A stretch of 64,000 nucleotides of DNA from Saccharopolyspora soli (GTDB taxonomy: Bacteria; Actinomycetota; Actinomycetes; Mycobacteriales; Pseudonocardiaceae), in the NCBI RefSeq assembly GCF_022678645.1, contig NZ_JALBWV010000038.1, positions 1 to 64,000 on the forward strand, read 5' to 3'. Shown here piece by piece: positions 17,631 to 25,531 of the stretch. Both the position numbers and the translations under genes were made by a program. The notes beneath the pieces were generated by a model. It was given only the letters and a program-made list of their open reading frames with translations. It did not search any database and was not told the origin of the DNA. The number at the start of each line of letters is the position of its first letter. The first letter of the stretch is position 1.

Positions 17631-18431
17631 TCACACCAGCTGCGACTGGATCTTCCTCGTCACCGCCTGCAGTACTGGCAACACCCGCTCGAACATGTCC
17701 GCCTGGGAGAGGTGCTCGACGCTCGATCCGATGTTGAGCGCGGCGACCTGGGTGTCATCCCATCGTCTGAGCGGGACCGCTATCGAGTGGAAGCCCGCCT
17801 CCACCTCGTGGGCCACGTACGCATAACCCTGCTCTCGCACGCTCGACAACTCAGCGGCGATCTCCGCCACGGCCGCGGGGTCGTGCTGGGACTCGTGTTC
17901 GCGCATGTACCGCTGGAACTGGTCATCGTCGAGGGCGCTGATCAGCACTCGGCCCAGTGCGGAACGAGTGGCGGGCACGCGGAAGCCGATGCCCTGGCCG
18001 ACCGCGAGCGCCTGGCGGGGCAGCGCCCGCGCGATCATCACGGCTGCGGGGCCGTCGAGAACGGCTGCGGTGCAGGAGGTGCCGAACTCCTCGCAGAGGT
18101 CGTCGCAGGTCGGTTGCAGCACGCGGCTGACGGGGTTGGTCGTGAGGTAGGCACTGGCGAGGGCGAGCACCTTCGGCGCTAGTCGATAGGACCGGTTCTC
18201 GGGAATGACGTAGCCCATGTGCACCAACGTCAGCAGTGCCCGGCGCACCGTCGCCCGCGGAATGCCGAGCTTGCGCGAGAGATCGGACTGGGTCAGCCGC
18301 TCCTCCCCCGGCTCGAACGCGGCCAGCACCAGCAGTCCCCGTTCCAGGGCCTCCGAATAGTCACCCGGGCTGGCGGTACCGGCGTCGCGGTTCGCGCGCC
18401 GGGCCTCGTCGCGCGGATTGAGCTTCGCCAT
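17631..18431 (-). CDS. IclR family regulator of the adjacent oxygenase operon
   Basis: A 266-residue IclR-type repressor/activator of the PobR/PcaU style. The N-terminal winged HTH (about 25-90; LTQSDLSRKLGIPRATVRRA) is followed by the IclR effector domain (about 105-260). It is divergent from the Rieske operon with 170 bp between the starts. A 15-bp palindrome lies 14 bp upstream of its own start and a matching one lies upstream of the operon, which suggests it controls both. The effector is likely the amine or aromatic substrate of the operon. Confidence 0.88.
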   Translation of the reverse strand: MAKLNPRDEARRANRDAGTASPGDYSEALERGLLVLAAFEPGEERLTQSDLSRKLGIPRATVRRALLTLVHMGYVIPENRSYRLAPKVLALASAYLTTNPVSRVLQPTCDDLCEEFGTSCTAAVLDGPAAVMIARALPRQALAVGQGIGFRVPATRSALGRVLISALDDDQFQRYMREHESQHDPAAVAEIAAELSSVREQGYAYVAHEVEAGFHSIAVPLRRWDDTQVAALNIGSSVEHLSQADMFERVLPVLQAVTRKIQSQLV

Positions 18432-18444
18432 CTACATCCCTCGC

Positions 18445-18459
18445 GTTCGGCTACCGAAC
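18445..18459. promoter_or_regulatory. Candidate IclR operator O1
   Basis: GTTCGGCTACCGAAC: 6-bp perfect arms with a 3-bp centre, 14 bp upstream of the IclR gene start. Shares the GTTCG-N5-CGAAC pattern with 18547-18561. Confidence 0.6.
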
Positions 18460-18546
18460 ATGTGTCCATGAATCTATCAGGTGACGGCTTCAGCAGCCTT
18501 GCCAGCAATCACACGGGCACCTAATCTGTCCATTTAGCGGCCAATT

Positions 18547-18561
18547 GTTCGTTAAACGAAC
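18547..18561. promoter_or_regulatory. Candidate IclR operator O2
   Basis: GTTCGTTAAACGAAC is a perfect 15-bp palindrome with a single central base, 41 bp upstream of the oxygenase GTG start. Together with O1 it fits an IclR-family binding site controlling the divergent promoters. Confidence 0.65.
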
Positions 18562-18601
18562 GCAGCGGCGATCCGCCTTCGAGGCCAGCAAGGAGATTCC
18601 C

Positions 18602-20023
18602 GTGCGAACTGACGACAACAAGAAGCTCACCGAGACCGGACCGGGCACCCCGGCCGGTGACTGGATGCGGCTGTACTGGCAGCCAGTGGCCTTGACCGAG
18701 GAACTGGCGACCGAACGACCAGTGGTCCCGTTGCGGATCCTCGGCGAGGACCTGGTGCTGTTCCGCAACGACGATGGATCACTCGGTCTGATCGACCAGC
18801 GATGTGCCCACCGGGGCGCGGACCTGTCCCTGGGTCGGCTGGAGGACGGCGGGCTGCGCTGCTACTTCCACGGCTGGCTGTTCAACGGCAACGGATCCTG
18901 CATGCAGACCCCGGCGGAGCCGGACGACAGCCCGCTGGCGAGCAAGGTGAAGATCCGCTCCTACCCGGTGCGCGAGTGCAACGGCATCGTCTGGGCCTTC
19001 CTCGGCAAGGGAAGGCCGCCGGAGCTGCCCGCGCTGGACTGCTTGGTGGCACCGGAGGAATACACCTTCGCGTTCAAGGGCTACCTCGACTGCAACTGGC
19101 TGCAAGCCCTCGAAGTCGGTATCGACCCCGTGCACGCCTCCTTCCTGCACCGCTTCGAGGAAGACGAGGACGTGGAGGACAGCTACGGCAAGCAGTTCCG
19201 CAACGCCTCGCTGGGCACGAACCTGCCGATGACCAAGATCCTGCGGGAGTACAACCGCCCGGAAATCCTCAACGCCCGCACCGAATACGGCCAGCGCATC
19301 GTCGCGCTCCGCAAGCTCGACGGCGAGGGCCTGGACGGTTCGTCCACCCACGTGCGCATCACCCACCAGGTCTTCCCGCACGGAATCACCATCCCGTTGA
19401 GCGCGACGATGGCCATCACCCAGTGGCACGTCCCGATCGACGACGTCTCGTGCTACTGGTACGCGATGTTCACCAGCCTCGACGAACCGGTGGACAAGGT
19501 GACCATGCGCGCGCAACGGCTGGCGGGCATCACGCTGCCCGACTACAAACCGGTGCGGAACCGGGCGAACAACTACCAGTTCGATCCCGAGGAACAGCGC
19601 ACCCAGACCTACACCGGGCTGGGCTCCGACATCAACGTCCACGACCAGATGGCCGTCGAGGGGCAGGGCTACATCTACGACCGCAGCCGGGAGCACCTCA
19701 GCCGCTCCGACCGCGCGATCGTCACCTACCGGCGAATGGCGTTGCAGGCCATCGACACCGTTGCCGAGGGCGGCAGCCCGGCCACCCTGCTCAACGACAC
19801 CGCGGAAGTCGAAAGCCGCGGACCCATCCCGCTGGACGGGATCGGCCCCACCGGCGGCTGGGAGGACTACTGGGCCCAGTCGATCGCGGATCTGCGCAAG
19901 GCCAGCCCGTGGGCAGCTGAGATGCACGCCGCGCTCGCCACCGGCCCGGCCGGGGTGCCGGGCTCGGAATTCGAACCCGACCGCTCGCAACTGCCCGACG
20001 CCTACGACCGCGGCGAGAAGTGA
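18602..20023 (+). CDS. Rieske non-haem iron oxygenase, alpha subunit
   Basis: A 473-residue terminal oxygenase of the phthalate/LigXa-like (single-subunit, class IA) type. The Rieske [2Fe-2S] ligands are Cys-x-His in QRCAHRGADLS and Cys-x2-His in CYFHGWLF (about 60-85). The mononuclear Fe(II) site is GIDPVHASFLHR (about 174-185). The C-terminal segment EGQGYIYDRSREHLSRSDRA is typical of LigXa-type members. GTG 18602 has AAGGAG upstream and begins the operon; the GS-like gene starts 10 bp after its stop. It needs the reductase at 21516. Substrate is unknown, inferred to be a glutamylated amine. Confidence 0.88.
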   Translation: MRTDDNKKLTETGPGTPAGDWMRLYWQPVALTEELATERPVVPLRILGEDLVLFRNDDGSLGLIDQRCAHRGADLSLGRLEDGGLRCYFHGWLFNGNGSCMQTPAEPDDSPLASKVKIRSYPVRECNGIVWAFLGKGRPPELPALDCLVAPEEYTFAFKGYLDCNWLQALEVGIDPVHASFLHRFEEDEDVEDSYGKQFRNASLGTNLPMTKILREYNRPEILNARTEYGQRIVALRKLDGEGLDGSSTHVRITHQVFPHGITIPLSATMAITQWHVPIDDVSCYWYAMFTSLDEPVDKVTMRAQRLAGITLPDYKPVRNRANNYQFDPEEQRTQTYTGLGSDINVHDQMAVEGQGYIYDRSREHLSRSDRAIVTYRRMALQAIDTVAEGGSPATLLNDTAEVESRGPIPLDGIGPTGGWEDYWAQSIADLRKASPWAAEMHAALATGPAGVPGSEFEPDRSQLPDAYDRGEK

Positions 20024-20033
20024 GGCGGCCGTC

Positions 20034-21470
20034 GTGGGATTCATCGAGAAATTCGACCTGTGGAGCGAAGAGCAACAAGAAGCTGGTCGTGCGGTCCTCG
20101 CCCGCCTCCAGGACGGGGACGTTCGTTGGGTCCGCGTCTCCTTCGTCGACCAACACGGAATGTTGCACGGAAAGACCATCGCCGCCACGGCGCTGCCGTC
20201 GGCTTTCCGCGATGGCATCAGCGTCGTGTCGACGCTGCTGTCGAAAGACACTTCGGGCACAACTGTGTTCGCGGCGTTCAACGCCGACGGCGGTGTCGGT
20301 ATCGAGGAGATGGCGGGGGCGGCCGATGTCGTCATGGTCCCCGACCCCACGACCTTCCGCCGGATCCCGTGGGTAGCGGGAACCGGGTGGGTGTTGTGCG
20401 ATCTGCGGTTCCGCAACGGCGAACAGGTGCCGTTCTGCAGCCGCGGGGTGCTCCGCACCGCGCTCGACCGCGCCAACCAGGCTGGCTTCGCCTACTTGAC
20501 GGGTCTGGAGATCGAGTTCCACCTGTACCGCCGAGCTGACCACGCCCCGAACGCGGACGGAATCGCGCGGCACGTCCATCCCACCGAGGTCGAGCCGATC
20601 AACCGCGGCAACCAGTTGCTCTCCGAGGAACGCGGTGACGAGGTCGAGCCAGCCGTGCGGCGCATCCGGGAGAACCTCAGCGGAATGGGGATCGAGCTGC
20701 GCAGCATCGAGGTCGAATACGGCGCGAACCAACTCGAAGTGACCCTCGATCCCGCGGTCGGACTCACCGCTGCCGACGCGGCGGTGATACTGCGCAGCAC
20801 CGTCAAGCAGATCGCGCGGCGCGGCGGCTACCACGCGACTTTCATGTGCCAGCCGCAGATCGCCGACAGCAAGTCCAGCGGATGGCACCTGCACCAGTGC
20901 CTGCTGAGCGCAGAGGCCGGGCACAACGTCTTCGTCCCGGCCGACGGCGAAGGTCCGATCTCGGTGTTGGGCACGCAGTTCATCGCGGGGCAGCTCGCCC
21001 ACGCCCGCGCGGCGTGCGTGTTCGCCAACCCGACGATCAACGGCTACAAGCGGTTCCAGCCCTACTCCATGGCACCCGACCGGATCGCGTGGGCTCGGGA
21101 CAACCGCGGAGCCATGATCCGCCTGGTCGGCTCTGCCGAAGATGGCACCACGCACGTGGAAAACCGGGTCGGCGAGCCCGCCGCCAACCCGTACCTCTAC
21201 CTGGCCTCGCAACTGCACGCCGGGCTGGAAGGCATCGAAGCCGCTCTACAGCTCGGCCCATCCGCCGACGACCCCTACACCACCCCAGCGGAGCACCTGC
21301 CCGCCAGCCTCGCTCGGGCCGTCGACGCGCTTGAGGACGATTCCGTCCTCGCACGGGCCATGGGCATGCGGTTCACCACCTACTACACCGCGCTCAAACG
21401 TGCCGAGATCGCCCGATTCGAACGCACCGTCACCGATTGGGAGCAACGTGAGTACTTCGACCTCTACTAG
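20034..21470 (+). CDS. Glutamine-synthetase-like gamma-glutamyl ligase
   Basis: This 478-residue GS-superfamily enzyme ligates glutamate to ammonia or an amine using ATP. Active-site signatures are intact: GLEIEFHL (metal Glu), EVEYGANQLEVTLDP, GWHLHQ (ATP/metal His), NPTINGYKRFQP and ENRVGEPAANPYLYLA. Nutritional GS is normally isolated, whereas this one sits inside a Rieske operon, as do TdnQ/AtdA1/DcaQ of aniline degradation, which make gamma-glutamylanilide. I infer it activates the amine substrate for the oxygenase. GTG 20034 has a modest site (AAGTGAGG). Confidence 0.85.
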   Translation: MGFIEKFDLWSEEQQEAGRAVLARLQDGDVRWVRVSFVDQHGMLHGKTIAATALPSAFRDGISVVSTLLSKDTSGTTVFAAFNADGGVGIEEMAGAADVVMVPDPTTFRRIPWVAGTGWVLCDLRFRNGEQVPFCSRGVLRTALDRANQAGFAYLTGLEIEFHLYRRADHAPNADGIARHVHPTEVEPINRGNQLLSEERGDEVEPAVRRIRENLSGMGIELRSIEVEYGANQLEVTLDPAVGLTAADAAVILRSTVKQIARRGGYHATFMCQPQIADSKSSGWHLHQCLLSAEAGHNVFVPADGEGPISVLGTQFIAGQLAHARAACVFANPTINGYKRFQPYSMAPDRIAWARDNRGAMIRLVGSAEDGTTHVENRVGEPAANPYLYLASQLHAGLEGIEAALQLGPSADDPYTTPAEHLPASLARAVDALEDDSVLARAMGMRFTTYYTALKRAEIARFERTVTDWEQREYFDLY

Positions 21471-21515
21471 CACCGCCCACCTGACGGGCGATTTCGACGG
21501 CGGGGAACCACCAGC

Positions 21516-22475
21516 ATGACGACGGCACGACACGACCTGACGCTGCGGGTCACGGCCGCGACCTGGGAAGCCGACGGCGTCTTGGGACTGACCCTGCACA
21601 CCATCGACGGTAGCGACCTACCGGTGTGGGAAGCGGGCGCGCACATCGACGTCCTGCTGCCCTCGGGACGCAACCGGCAGTACTCGCTGTGCGGGGATCC
21701 ACGCGACCGCAAGCGCTACCAGATCGCGGTCCGGCTCGAAGACGCCGGGCGGGGCGGATCAGCGGAGATCCACGGCACAGCTCTGGTCGGCGAACAACTC
21801 CGAGTCGCCTCACCCCGCAACCACTTCGCCCTCCGCGAGGCAGCGGAATATCTGCTGATCGCGGGCGGAATCGGCGTCACACCGCTGCTGCCGATGGCCA
21901 CCGCACTGCACCGACGCACAGCGGCCTGGTCAATGCTGTACTGCGGCCGCGGCGCCGACACGATGCCCTTCCGCGAAGAACTCGTGGCACTCGGTGGAAA
22001 GCAGGTGCGGCTGGTTGACACGACGATCGAGGATCGGCCCGATCTCAAGGACGCCACCCACCGGCTCCCACCCGATGCGGTCGTCTACTGCTGCGGCCCG
22101 GCGAGCCTGATCGACGCCGTCGTCGAGACCTGCGAAGCCAGCGGCACCCGCTACGAAACCGAGCGCTTCGCGGCGAACGAACAACGCACCGGCACAGGCG
22201 AGGACAACGACGAGCTCGAACTCGAACTGCGGCGATCCGGCGTGGTTCTCGCGGTCGGACCGGACACCACGCTGCTCGAAGCGATTCGAGGCGCCGGGGT
22301 GGAGGCCGACTCCGACTGCGAGGAAGGCTACTGCGGCACCTGCGAAACCACCGTCCTGGAAGGCGATCCCGACCACCGCGACGTCGTGCTCTCAAAAGTG
22401 GAACGTGCCGCGGGGAAAACGATGATGCCGTGCGTCAGCCGCGCCTGCGGCAAGAAACTCGTCCTCGATCTTTGA
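21516..22475 (+). CDS. Class IA (PDR/VanB-type) oxygenase reductase
   Basis: A 319-residue electron-transfer protein: FMN/FAD-binding beta-barrel (about 10-105; RQYSLCGDP is the flavin motif), NAD-binding domain (about 110-220; IAGGIGVTPLLPMA), and a C-terminal plant-type [2Fe-2S] ferredoxin domain (CEEGYCGTCETTVLEGDPDH, with the fourth Cys in MMPCVSRAC). This order (flavin, NAD, ferredoxin) is that of phthalate dioxygenase reductase and VanB. It supplies electrons from NADH to the Rieske oxygenase. It lies 45 bp after the GS-like gene. Confidence 0.9.
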   Translation: MTTARHDLTLRVTAATWEADGVLGLTLHTIDGSDLPVWEAGAHIDVLLPSGRNRQYSLCGDPRDRKRYQIAVRLEDAGRGGSAEIHGTALVGEQLRVASPRNHFALREAAEYLLIAGGIGVTPLLPMATALHRRTAAWSMLYCGRGADTMPFREELVALGGKQVRLVDTTIEDRPDLKDATHRLPPDAVVYCCGPASLIDAVVETCEASGTRYETERFAANEQRTGTGEDNDELELELRRSGVVLAVGPDTTLLEAIRGAGVEADSDCEEGYCGTCETTVLEGDPDHRDVVLSKVERAAGKTMMPCVSRACGKKLVLDL

Positions 22476-22496
22476 GTTCGGAAAGGTGCGACGACA

Positions 22497-23122
22497 ATGG
22501 CCACACGAGCTCTCGTGCTCGTCCACGACCCGGCGCGGGGCCGACGCGACCGCATCCCCGGAGCGCTGATCCCGGCGATGGCCGACCGCGACATCGAGCA
22601 CGACGTCGCGTCATTGCTGGCGAAACGATCCCGGATCTCGCTGGCTACGACCTGCTCATCGTGCTGGGCTCGCATGAATCGGCCTACGACCAGCGCGTGC
22701 CCTGGCTCGCCGACGAGCTGGCCTTCGTGACCGCCGCGGTCGGCCGAGGACTTCCCCTCCTCGGGATCTGCTTCGGCGCTCAACTGCTCGCCCGGTCCCT
22801 CGGCGGCACCGTTGCGCCCTCGGCCCACCCCGAGCGGGGCTTCACCACGGTCGCGTCGGACGATCCCCAGCTGATCCGCCCCGGTCGATGGATGCAGCTG
22901 CATTCCGACACCTTCACCATTCCGGCCGCGGCGGCCGAGATCGCCCGCAACGCCAGCGGATCACAGGCATTCGTCGCCGGGAACAGGCTCGGCGTCCAGT
23001 TCCACCCCCAAATCACCATCGACAGCTTCTGCTTCGCCGAAGTTGATCCCTTGCTCACCGACCTGCTCGGCCGCGAGCCTCGCAGCGTCGCCGATCAACT
23101 CGCAGACAGCATCGCCGCGTAG
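22497..23122 (+). pseudogene. Class I glutamine amidotransferase-like protein, frameshifted
   Basis: Fourth gene of the operon, 21 bp after the reductase stop. ATG 22497 starts a sensible N-terminus (MATRALVLVHDPARG), but a single-base deletion near 22610-22620 moves the rest into the -1 frame (GETIPDLAGYDLLIVLGSH to the stop at 23122). The nucleophile Cys is present (LLGICFGAQLLA), and His follows in VQFHPQ, but the usual catalytic Glu of HPE is replaced by Gln. TdnT/AtdA2/DcaT of aniline pathways are the closest functional counterparts. The frameshift could be a real mutation or a sequencing error. Confidence 0.8.
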
Positions 23123-23183
23123 ACGTACCCGGCCACGACGTTGGTCGCATCGCTTCGCGATAGACCGGATTCACGGACTCGGC

Positions 23184-23207
23184 TTGACCCTCACGTTGCG
23201 TGAGGGT
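23184..23207 (+). promoter_or_regulatory. MerR-type promoter/operator
   Basis: A -35 element TTGACC is fused to a 21-bp dyad: ACCCTCACG-TTG-CGTGAGGGT. Long, dyad-filled spacers of this kind are typical of MerR-regulated promoters (compare PtipA). It lies 15 bp before the VOC gene, so the MerR protein of this operon is expected to act here. A decayed version is at 8182. Confidence 0.75.
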
Positions 23208-23221
23208 GGACGGTGTAACGC

Positions 23222-23767
23222 ATGAGTGACTTCTTCAACGCATTCGAGATGGGCCCCATATCAGAGCGAGGGCGGAAGGCGGTTGCACCGGAAGTATTCC
23301 GCGGCATCTACGCGATGCCGGTGTTCGTGACCATTCCGACGTCCGACCTGGCGGCGTCGACGGATTTCTGGGTGCGCGGGTTCGGCTTCATCGAGCTGTT
23401 CAGCATTCCGGGGCAGGTGGTCCACCTGCGCCGGTGGGCGTTTCAGGACGTCCTGCTCGTTCCGCTCGCGGCGGGCGCCGAGGCGCCCGAGGTGCCGGCG
23501 ATGAGCGTGAGCTTCGCGTGCGTGCTGAACGAGATCGATCCCCTCGTCGAGGCGTGTACTGAACTCGTGGCGGGCAGCGTGACCGGACCGCGCGATACGC
23601 CGTGGCGTACTCGCGACGTCGAAGTAATCACGCCCGAGAGGATGCGGGTCGTGTTCACCGCGGCGCAGGAGTTCGATCCCGACAGCCAGGAGGCGCGTGA
23701 TCTCGCCTCGGTCGGGATCGTCGCGCCGGGATCAGCGGAAGAGGGTCACAATGATGTCCATGGTTGA
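23222..23767 (+). CDS. VOC (glyoxalase/bleomycin-resistance) family protein
   Basis: A 181-residue vicinal-oxygen-chelate fold protein: PVFVTIPTSDLAASTDFWVRG starts the first beta-alpha-beta module at about residue 35, and EVITPERMRVVFTAA ends it near 155. Family members are glyoxalase-like enzymes or drug-binding resistance proteins. It overlaps the MerR gene by 17 bp, so the two are translationally coupled. A decayed paralogue is at 8225. Confidence 0.8.
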   Translation: MSDFFNAFEMGPISERGRKAVAPEVFRGIYAMPVFVTIPTSDLAASTDFWVRGFGFIELFSIPGQVVHLRRWAFQDVLLVPLAAGAEAPEVPAMSVSFACVLNEIDPLVEACTELVAGSVTGPRDTPWRTRDVEVITPERMRVVFTAAQEFDPDSQEARDLASVGIVAPGSAEEGHNDVHG

Positions 23768-24563
23768 TCGCGACGTCAACGACGGTGTCACGGTAGGCGC
23801 GGCGGCCGAACTGGTGGGTGTGACCGTCCGCACGCTGCATCACTGGGACGAGATCGGCTTGGCGTCGCCGTCCGTGCGCACCACCGCTGGCTATCGCCAC
23901 TACACCGAAGCGGACCTGCAACGCCTGCACCGGATCGTCGCCTACCGGGAGGCCGGGCTTGGGCTGGATGCGGTGCGTGAGGTGCTCGATGACGCCACCG
24001 CGGAGATCGGCGCCACCCTGCGCGAGCAGCGTTCCCAGCTCGCCGAGCGGATCCACGACCTGCAGCAGCTCGACCAGCGCCTGGAACGGATGTCGGAGGC
24101 GCACGAGCGCGGCATCCTCCTCAGCGACGAAGCGCAGTCGGAGACCTTCGGGCCGGACTGGGACGCCCCTCGATCTCGGCAGGCCCGCACCGTGTGGGGG
24201 GATTCTCCGCAATGGGCGCAGTTCGCCGAGCGCTCCGCCTCCCGCACCCGTGAGCAGTGGCAGTCACTCTCCGCCGCGATGTCCACGTTGCAGCGCGATC
24301 TGGGCGACGCCCTGGACCGGGGCGTCATCCCGGGCAGCCCCGGGGCGAACGCGCTCGTCGAGCGCCACCGCGAAGTCTTCTCCAATTTCTTCCCGCTCAC
24401 GCGACAGATGCAGGTGTGCCTGGGGCGGATGTTCGAGTCCGACCCGGGCTTCTCCGCCCACTACGACGGCATCCGGGCCGGACTCGCCTCCTGGTTCCGG
24501 CAGAGCATCGACGAGTCCGCTCGCACCTACGGGATCGACCCGGACACGGCCACCTGGCACTAA
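23751..24563 (+). CDS. MerR family regulator with TipAS ligand domain
   Basis: A 270-residue regulator. N-terminal MerR HTH (about 10-80; VGVTVRTLHHWDEIGLASPS, then TTAGYRHYTEADLQRL), coiled coil (about 75-115), and C-terminal TipAS-type antibiotic-recognition domain (about 155-270; QMQVCLGRMFESDPGFSAHYDG). TipA of Streptomyces binds thiopeptides covalently; similar multidrug sensing is likely. ATG 23751 follows GAAGAGGG; alternatives 23754 and 23760 are in frame. It probably activates its own operon through the dyad at 23187-23207. Confidence 0.88.
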   Translation: MMSMVDRDVNDGVTVGAAAELVGVTVRTLHHWDEIGLASPSVRTTAGYRHYTEADLQRLHRIVAYREAGLGLDAVREVLDDATAEIGATLREQRSQLAERIHDLQQLDQRLERMSEAHERGILLSDEAQSETFGPDWDAPRSRQARTVWGDSPQWAQFAERSASRTREQWQSLSAAMSTLQRDLGDALDRGVIPGSPGANALVERHREVFSNFFPLTRQMQVCLGRMFESDPGFSAHYDGIRAGLASWFRQSIDESARTYGIDPDTATWH

Positions 24564-24618
24564 CCCAGTAACCACATCAGTTCCCCAACGCCCGTCGCGC
24601 GTCGCTCGGGCCGACGCT

Positions 24619-24654
24619 AGTCGGGCATGCGCCGTTCTCGGGGCATGCCCGACT
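24619..24654. terminator. Perfect inverted repeat (terminator or IS end)
   Basis: AGTCGGGCATGC and GCATGCCCGACT are perfect 12-bp arms around a 12-nt loop, 56 bp after the MerR stop. It can terminate the operon. It also lies 25 bp before an IS481-like transposase start, so it may belong to an insertion-sequence end. Confidence 0.6.
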
Positions 24655-24678
24655 TATCGTGAGCCCACGGAGGTGCTC

Positions 24679-24760
24679 GTGACCCACGGCAACGCTCGTC
24701 TGACCGTCCACGGCAGGGCGTCTGATCATCCAACGCTCCCGCGCAGGCTGGAAGCAGGCG
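24679..24760 (+). pseudogene. IS481-type transposase N-terminal fragment
   Basis: GTG 24679 opens THGNARLTVHGR, the usual N-terminus of IS481-family transposases. After a 1-nt shift the next frame reads LIIQRSRAGWKQA, the continuation of the same HTH domain. Similarity then ends and no DDE catalytic core is present, so only a scrap of the element survives. Confidence 0.65.
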
Positions 24761-24800
24761 ACCATGCGCTGGGTGAATACCGCGTCGTCATCGCAGGTCC

Positions 24801-25517
24801 TTGGCCAGCGGTAGAAGCAGTCCGCGAAGCCGACAGGCATGTTGGGAGTCCACGGGCGACTTGGCGCACGCCGAGTCCGCGGTTGACGAGCTGACCGACC
24901 GGTCGGCCACGGCAGAGCACGAGGCCGCCGCGGCCGACGAACACCAGCGCACCCTCAGCAGCACAGTCGGCGCGGCGGTCGCCGAGTTGCAGCGACAAAC
25001 TCGCCGAGGTCGCGGAATCCTTGCGGGACAACGAATCCGACCAGCAACAAGCCGGGCTGGACCGGGATCGCGCGATCGAGCAGCGCGGGCGGCCAAGGGG
25101 CGCCACGAAGAGTTAAGCGGACGGCTCAAGACGGCGGCCGAGGAACGCGCGACGGCGGCTGAGTCGTTCCGCCGGTTCACCGGTACCGGACTGCTGACGA
25201 TCGCCTTGCCGGAGCTTGAGATCCCCGCCCCGGCCGAAAAGTGGGCTCCAGACCTCGTGGTTCGGCTGGCCCGCCGGGTCAACGAAGAACTCGCCGACGT
25301 CACCGACGACGACAACGCCTGGGAACGGGCGCAGCACCGCGTCAACAACGAGCACAAGGCGCTGCACGACACGCTGTCTCGGCACGGCAACCGGGCTTCC
25401 GCTGATCTGCGCGAAGACGGCGAACAGGTCGTGCGCATGCCCTGGACGCCGCGGTATTGGATAGACGCCTCGGCGGTGACACCGGAGTTGGTGGCGCCGC
25501 AAGGTAGGTCCCGGTAG
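24801..25517 (+). pseudogene. Fragment of TIGR02680-like SMC-type ATPase (Wadjet-like), degenerate
   Basis: Coiled-coil sequence rich in Ala, Glu and Arg, with two apparent compensating frameshifts (about 24990 and 25080; in between, the other frame reads DKLAEVAESLRDNESDQQQA). The part after 25150 (ATAAESFRRFTGTGLL, ALPELEIP, WERAQHRVNNEHKAL, LSRHGNRASADL) matches my memory of the TIGR02680 family, the large SMC-like subunit of Wadjet-type plasmid defence clusters. No start, ATPase head or partner genes are present. It reads as a relic flanked by IS debris. Confidence 0.5.
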
Positions 25518-25531
25518 TCGCGTGTTGCTTG

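Noticed and set aside
24571..25517. CRISPR array or other repeat-spacer structure
   Set aside because: Only inverted, not regularly spaced direct repeats are visible here and across the window.
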